From an uncultured Bacteroidales bacterium (GTDB taxonomy: Bacteria > Bacteroidota > Bacteroidia > Bacteroidales > UBA932), in assembly GCA_946408295.1 (NCBI GenBank), contig CAMJRT010000005.1, positions 1 to 16,145 on the forward strand: a stretch of 16,145 nucleotides of DNA, read 5' to 3'. The position numbers were made by a program, and so were the translations under genes. This document shows, piece by piece, positions 14,013 through 16,145 of the stretch (position 1 is its first letter; each line of letters begins with the position of its first letter). The notes beneath the pieces are model-generated. The model made no database searches, was not told the origin of the DNA, and was given only the letters and a program-made list of their open reading frames with translations.

Positions 14013-15345
14013 TGAGATTATGGCCCGCCTGGAAGCAAAGCATCCCGGCGAAAGCGAGTATTTGCAGGCCGTGCGTGAAGTACTCCAATCGGTAGAAGAA
14101 ACCTACAACCAACATCCCGAATTCGAAAAAGCGAAGATCATCGAGCGCATCGTCGAGCCCGACCGCATCCTCACCTTCCGTGTCACCTGGGTGGACGACA
14201 AGGGCGAGGTCCAGACCAACATGGGTTATCGCGTCCAGTTCAACAGTGCCATCGGCCCCTATAAAGGCGGTTTGCGCTTCCATCCCGCCGTCACCCCTTC
14301 GATGCTCAAATTCCTGGGCTTCGAGCAGGTGTTCAAAAATGCCCTGACCACCCTTCCGATGGGCGGTGCGAAAGGCGGCAGCGACTTTGACCCCTCCGGC
14401 AAATCCGACGCGGAAATCATGCGTTTTTGCCAGGCTTTCATGCAGGAGCTCGTCAACATCATCGGTCCGGACCAGGATGTTCCCGCCGGCGACGTGGGCG
14501 TGGGCGGCCGTGAAATCGGCTTCCTCAACGGAATGTACCGCAAACTCACCAGCCAGCACGGCACCGGCGTCCTCACCGGCAAGGGCCTGACCTGGGGCGG
14601 TTCCCTGCTTCGTCCCGAAGCGACGGGCTTCGGTCTGTTGTACTTCGTCGACAATATGTTGAAGAAGGCCGGCAAGAGCATCAAGGGTTGCCGCGTGGCC
14701 ATCTCCGGTTTCGGGAACGTCGCCTGGGGCGCCGCCATCAAGGCCACCGAAATGGGTGCCAAAGTCGTGACCATCTCCGGCCGCAAAGGGATGTGCGAAA
14801 TCCCCAATGGCATCGACCAGGAAATGATTGACTATATGCTTGAAATGCGCCAGTCCAACCGCCACAATGTCGAAGATATGGCCCTCAAGTTCCCCGGCAA
14901 GGCGAAATATTTCGCCGGCGAAAAGGCTTGGAGAGTCCCTTGCGACATCGCCCTCCCCTGCGCGTTCCAGAATGAGTTGAGCCTGGAGGACGCCAAGACG
15001 CTCGTGGCCAATGGTTGCTGGGCTTGCAGCGAAGGCAGCAATATGGGTTGCCAGCCGGATGCCATCCACTACTTCCAGTCCAAGGGCATCCTCTTCAGCC
15101 CGGGCAAGGCTTCCAATGCGGGTGGCGTGGCCACTTCCGGTCTGGAAATGGTGCAGAACGCTTCCCACCTTTCCTGGAGCGCCGCCGAAGTGGACGCCAA
15201 ACTCCAGAAGATTATGAGCGACATCCACGAGCAGTGCGTGAAGTACGGCACCCAGGCCGACGGCAGCATCGATTACGTCAAGGGCGCCAACGTCGCCGGC
15301 TTCATGAAAGTCGCCACCGCCATGATCGAGCAGGGCATCTACTAG
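14002..15345 (+). CDS. gdhA: Glutamate dehydrogenase (NADP-type)
   Basis: GdhA reversibly aminates 2-oxoglutarate to glutamate, usually the main ammonia-assimilating route in gut Bacteroidales. The 447-residue hexamer-type enzyme has GPYKGGLRFHP with K88, K112, PMGGAKGGSDF with catalytic K124, and PAGDVGVGGREIG with D164, then the dinucleotide-binding loop GFGNVAWG (236-243). NADP preference is inferred from close resemblance to the Bacteroides-type NADP enzyme and from the basic RK after the second strand (261-262). The ATG at 14002 lies inside the 3' end of the LysM gene and matches the start of homologues; the ATG at 14020 is an alternative. Codon use is strongly biased, suggesting high expression. 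A strong terminator follows. Confidence 0.96.
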   Translation: MNTNEIMARLEAKHPGESEYLQAVREVLQSVEETYNQHPEFEKAKIIERIVEPDRILTFRVTWVDDKGEVQTNMGYRVQFNSAIGPYKGGLRFHPAVTPSMLKFLGFEQVFKNALTTLPMGGAKGGSDFDPSGKSDAEIMRFCQAFMQELVNIIGPDQDVPAGDVGVGGREIGFLNGMYRKLTSQHGTGVLTGKGLTWGGSLLRPEATGFGLLYFVDNMLKKAGKSIKGCRVAISGFGNVAWGAAIKATEMGAKVVTISGRKGMCEIPNGIDQEMIDYMLEMRQSNRHNVEDMALKFPGKAKYFAGEKAWRVPCDIALPCAFQNELSLEDAKTLVANGCWACSEGSNMGCQPDAIHYFQSKGILFSPGKASNAGGVATSGLEMVQNASHLSWSAAEVDAKLQKIMSDIHEQCVKYGTQADGSIDYVKGANVAGFMKVATAMIEQGIY

Positions 15346-15406
15346 TTGTAAGTCGCCCGTCGTCGCTGGTGGTGACAAGCAACCAAATCACCATCAACGA
15401 ATTACC

Positions 15407-15446
15407 AAAAATCGCTTGTGTCGTCCGGCACAAGCGATTTTTATTT
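15407..15446 (+). terminator. Rho-independent terminator of gdhA
   Basis: A perfect 14-bp stem (15407-15420 with 15429-15442) closes an eight-base loop and runs into a T-rich tail. It ends the operon that starts at 11869. The 5-bp inverted repeat GGTGA/TCACC at 15371-15392 just upstream is too weak to call. Confidence 0.9.
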
Positions 15447-15505
15447 AATCGATTAATAGCCCATAATTTGTCAATCACCGCGATTTCTTTCTCGTAAAAA
15501 ATCAC

Positions 15506-15513
15506 TAAATTTG
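15506..15513 (+). promoter_or_regulatory. -7 element of the promoter for the M49-like lipoprotein gene
   Basis: TAAATTTG followed by C matches TAnnTTTG. The start would be near 15517, giving a leader of about 47 nt. That leader holds a small 5-bp hairpin GCGGC/GCCGC (15530-15544), whose role is unknown. No TTTG is found at the ideal -33 distance. Confidence 0.55.
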
Positions 15514-15563
15514 CGCCCTGAAATTCAAGGCGGCTTTCGGCCGCAGACCTAGATAAGGATAGA

Positions 15564-16145
15564 ATGAAACGATTACTTTTTGTTTGTTGCGCGGTCTTTC
15601 TCGCATCCTGCGCACAAGGCCACAAGTCCGATTTACAGCGCAAACTCGCTGATTACGAAATCATTAAAATATCCACGCCCGACTTGTCCGAGATTACCGA
15701 CAACGGGAAAGAAGTGTTGAACCTGTACCGCTGGGCGGCGGATGAGGCCGACGCCATCTATTGGAAGCAGGTATTCGGAGACAAAAGCCGGATGCAGGCC
15801 CTGCCCGATGCCGACGCCCGCGAATATGCAATGATTAATTATGGTCCCTGGGATCGTATGGACGGCACAACCTTCGTCGAAGGCTACGGAGCACGCCCGC
15901 TCGGAGCCGGTTTTTATCCCGCCGATATGACGGCTGCCGAGTTCGAGAAACTGCCGGAGGCGGACCGCAACAACCCGTATTCGATTGTCACCCGTGCCGA
16001 AGACGGCTCGCTCAAGGCCGTACCTTACCACGAAGCCTATGTCGAGCAGATTGAAAAAATCTGCAGTTATCTCAACAGTGCCGCCAACCTGACCATCAAG
16101 CCCAGTGTCCGCGAATACCTGCTCAAGAAAATCGAAGCCCTGCGC
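15564..16145 (+). CDS. Lipoprotein resembling dipeptidyl-peptidase III (M49-like) family, 5' part only
   Basis: The reading frame stays open from the ATG at 15564 to the window edge, giving 194 residues. It opens with a lipoprotein signal peptide, MKRLLFVCCAVFLASC, with lipobox ASC at Cys16. The segment AMINYGPWDRMDGTTF and the following GAGFYPADMTAAEF resemble the N-terminal half of Bacteroidota proteins annotated as dipeptidyl-peptidase 3 family or Zn-dependent hydrolase, usually about 650-700 residues. The zinc motif of that family (HExxxH type) would lie beyond the window, so activity cannot be judged here. A surface or periplasmic peptidase is inferred. It follows the gdhA terminator with its own promoter, so it is an independent unit. 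Confidence 0.6.
   Translation, partial: MKRLLFVCCAVFLASCAQGHKSDLQRKLADYEIIKISTPDLSEITDNGKEVLNLYRWAADEADAIYWKQVFGDKSRMQALPDADAREYAMINYGPWDRMDGTTFVEGYGARPLGAGFYPADMTAAEFEKLPEADRNNPYSIVTRAEDGSLKAVPYHEAYVEQIEKICSYLNSAANLTIKPSVREYLLKKIEALR

Noticed and set aside
13987..15378. A 463-codon open frame on the minus strand opposite gdhA
   Set aside because: It is fully antisense to a well-supported GdhA; the His/Gly/Ala-rich translation is a typical shadow product of strong codon bias.
1..16145. CRISPR arrays, insertion sequences, phage, toxin-antitoxin or biosynthetic cluster
   Set aside because: No regularly spaced repeats, transposase or integrase motifs, terminal inverted repeats or known cluster enzymes were seen; coding composition is even across the window.

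Overview
The window looks like a chromosomal stretch from a member of the Bacteroidales (phylum Bacteroidota), probably an uncultured gut lineage of moderate GC. Reasons: seven or eight sites match the Bacteroidota sigma-factor -7 element TAnnTTTG, two of them with a TTTG element exactly 19 bp upstream; start codons lack Shine-Dalgarno sequences and follow A/T-rich leaders; BamA has five POTRA domains and sits beside OmpH/Skp, UppS and NadK; a Bacteroidota-type DUF4837 lipoprotein is present. I cannot assign a genus. Almost everything is housekeeping. I found no CRISPR array, insertion sequence, phage gene, toxin-antitoxin pair or defence system.

Layout. (1) 1-663, minus strand: a strong promoter facing off the left edge, tRNA-Pro(CGG) with its terminator, rpsT with its terminator, then tRNA-Glu(TTC) and its promoter. 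(2) 671-5064, minus: a four-gene run, transcribed M23-family envelope peptidase, dxr, rseP, DUF4837 lipoprotein; the first three are joined by one-base stop/start overlaps. (3) 5088-6087, plus: ruvX and def, divergent from block 2 across only 23 bp. (4) 6135-10986, minus: nadK, uppS, bamA, ompH, convergent with def and sharing a bidirectional terminator with it. (5) 11050-11829, plus: pdxJ, divergent from nadK. (6) 11908-15345, plus: a second, membrane-anchored Skp/OmpH-like gene, a LysM plus periplasmic-binding-protein-like gene, and gdhA, with a strong terminator. (7) 15564 to the right edge, plus: the 5' part of a lipoprotein resembling the dipeptidyl-peptidase III (M49-like) family.

The genes centre on the cell envelope and its supply lines. 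Dxr starts MEP isoprenoid synthesis and UppS makes the C55 lipid carrier for peptidoglycan and O-antigen. BamA inserts outer-membrane proteins that Skp-like chaperones deliver. RseP is an envelope intramembrane protease and the M23 protein probably trims peptidoglycan. NadK supplies NADP for Dxr and for GdhA, PdxJ makes vitamin B6, and GdhA assimilates ammonia.

The less ordinary points are the very short leaders predicted for bamA, pdxJ and ruvX, the matched spacer of the two stable-RNA-type promoters at the left, the second Skp-like protein with a membrane-proximal cysteine cluster, and the uncharacterised LysM/binding-protein gene overlapping gdhA.
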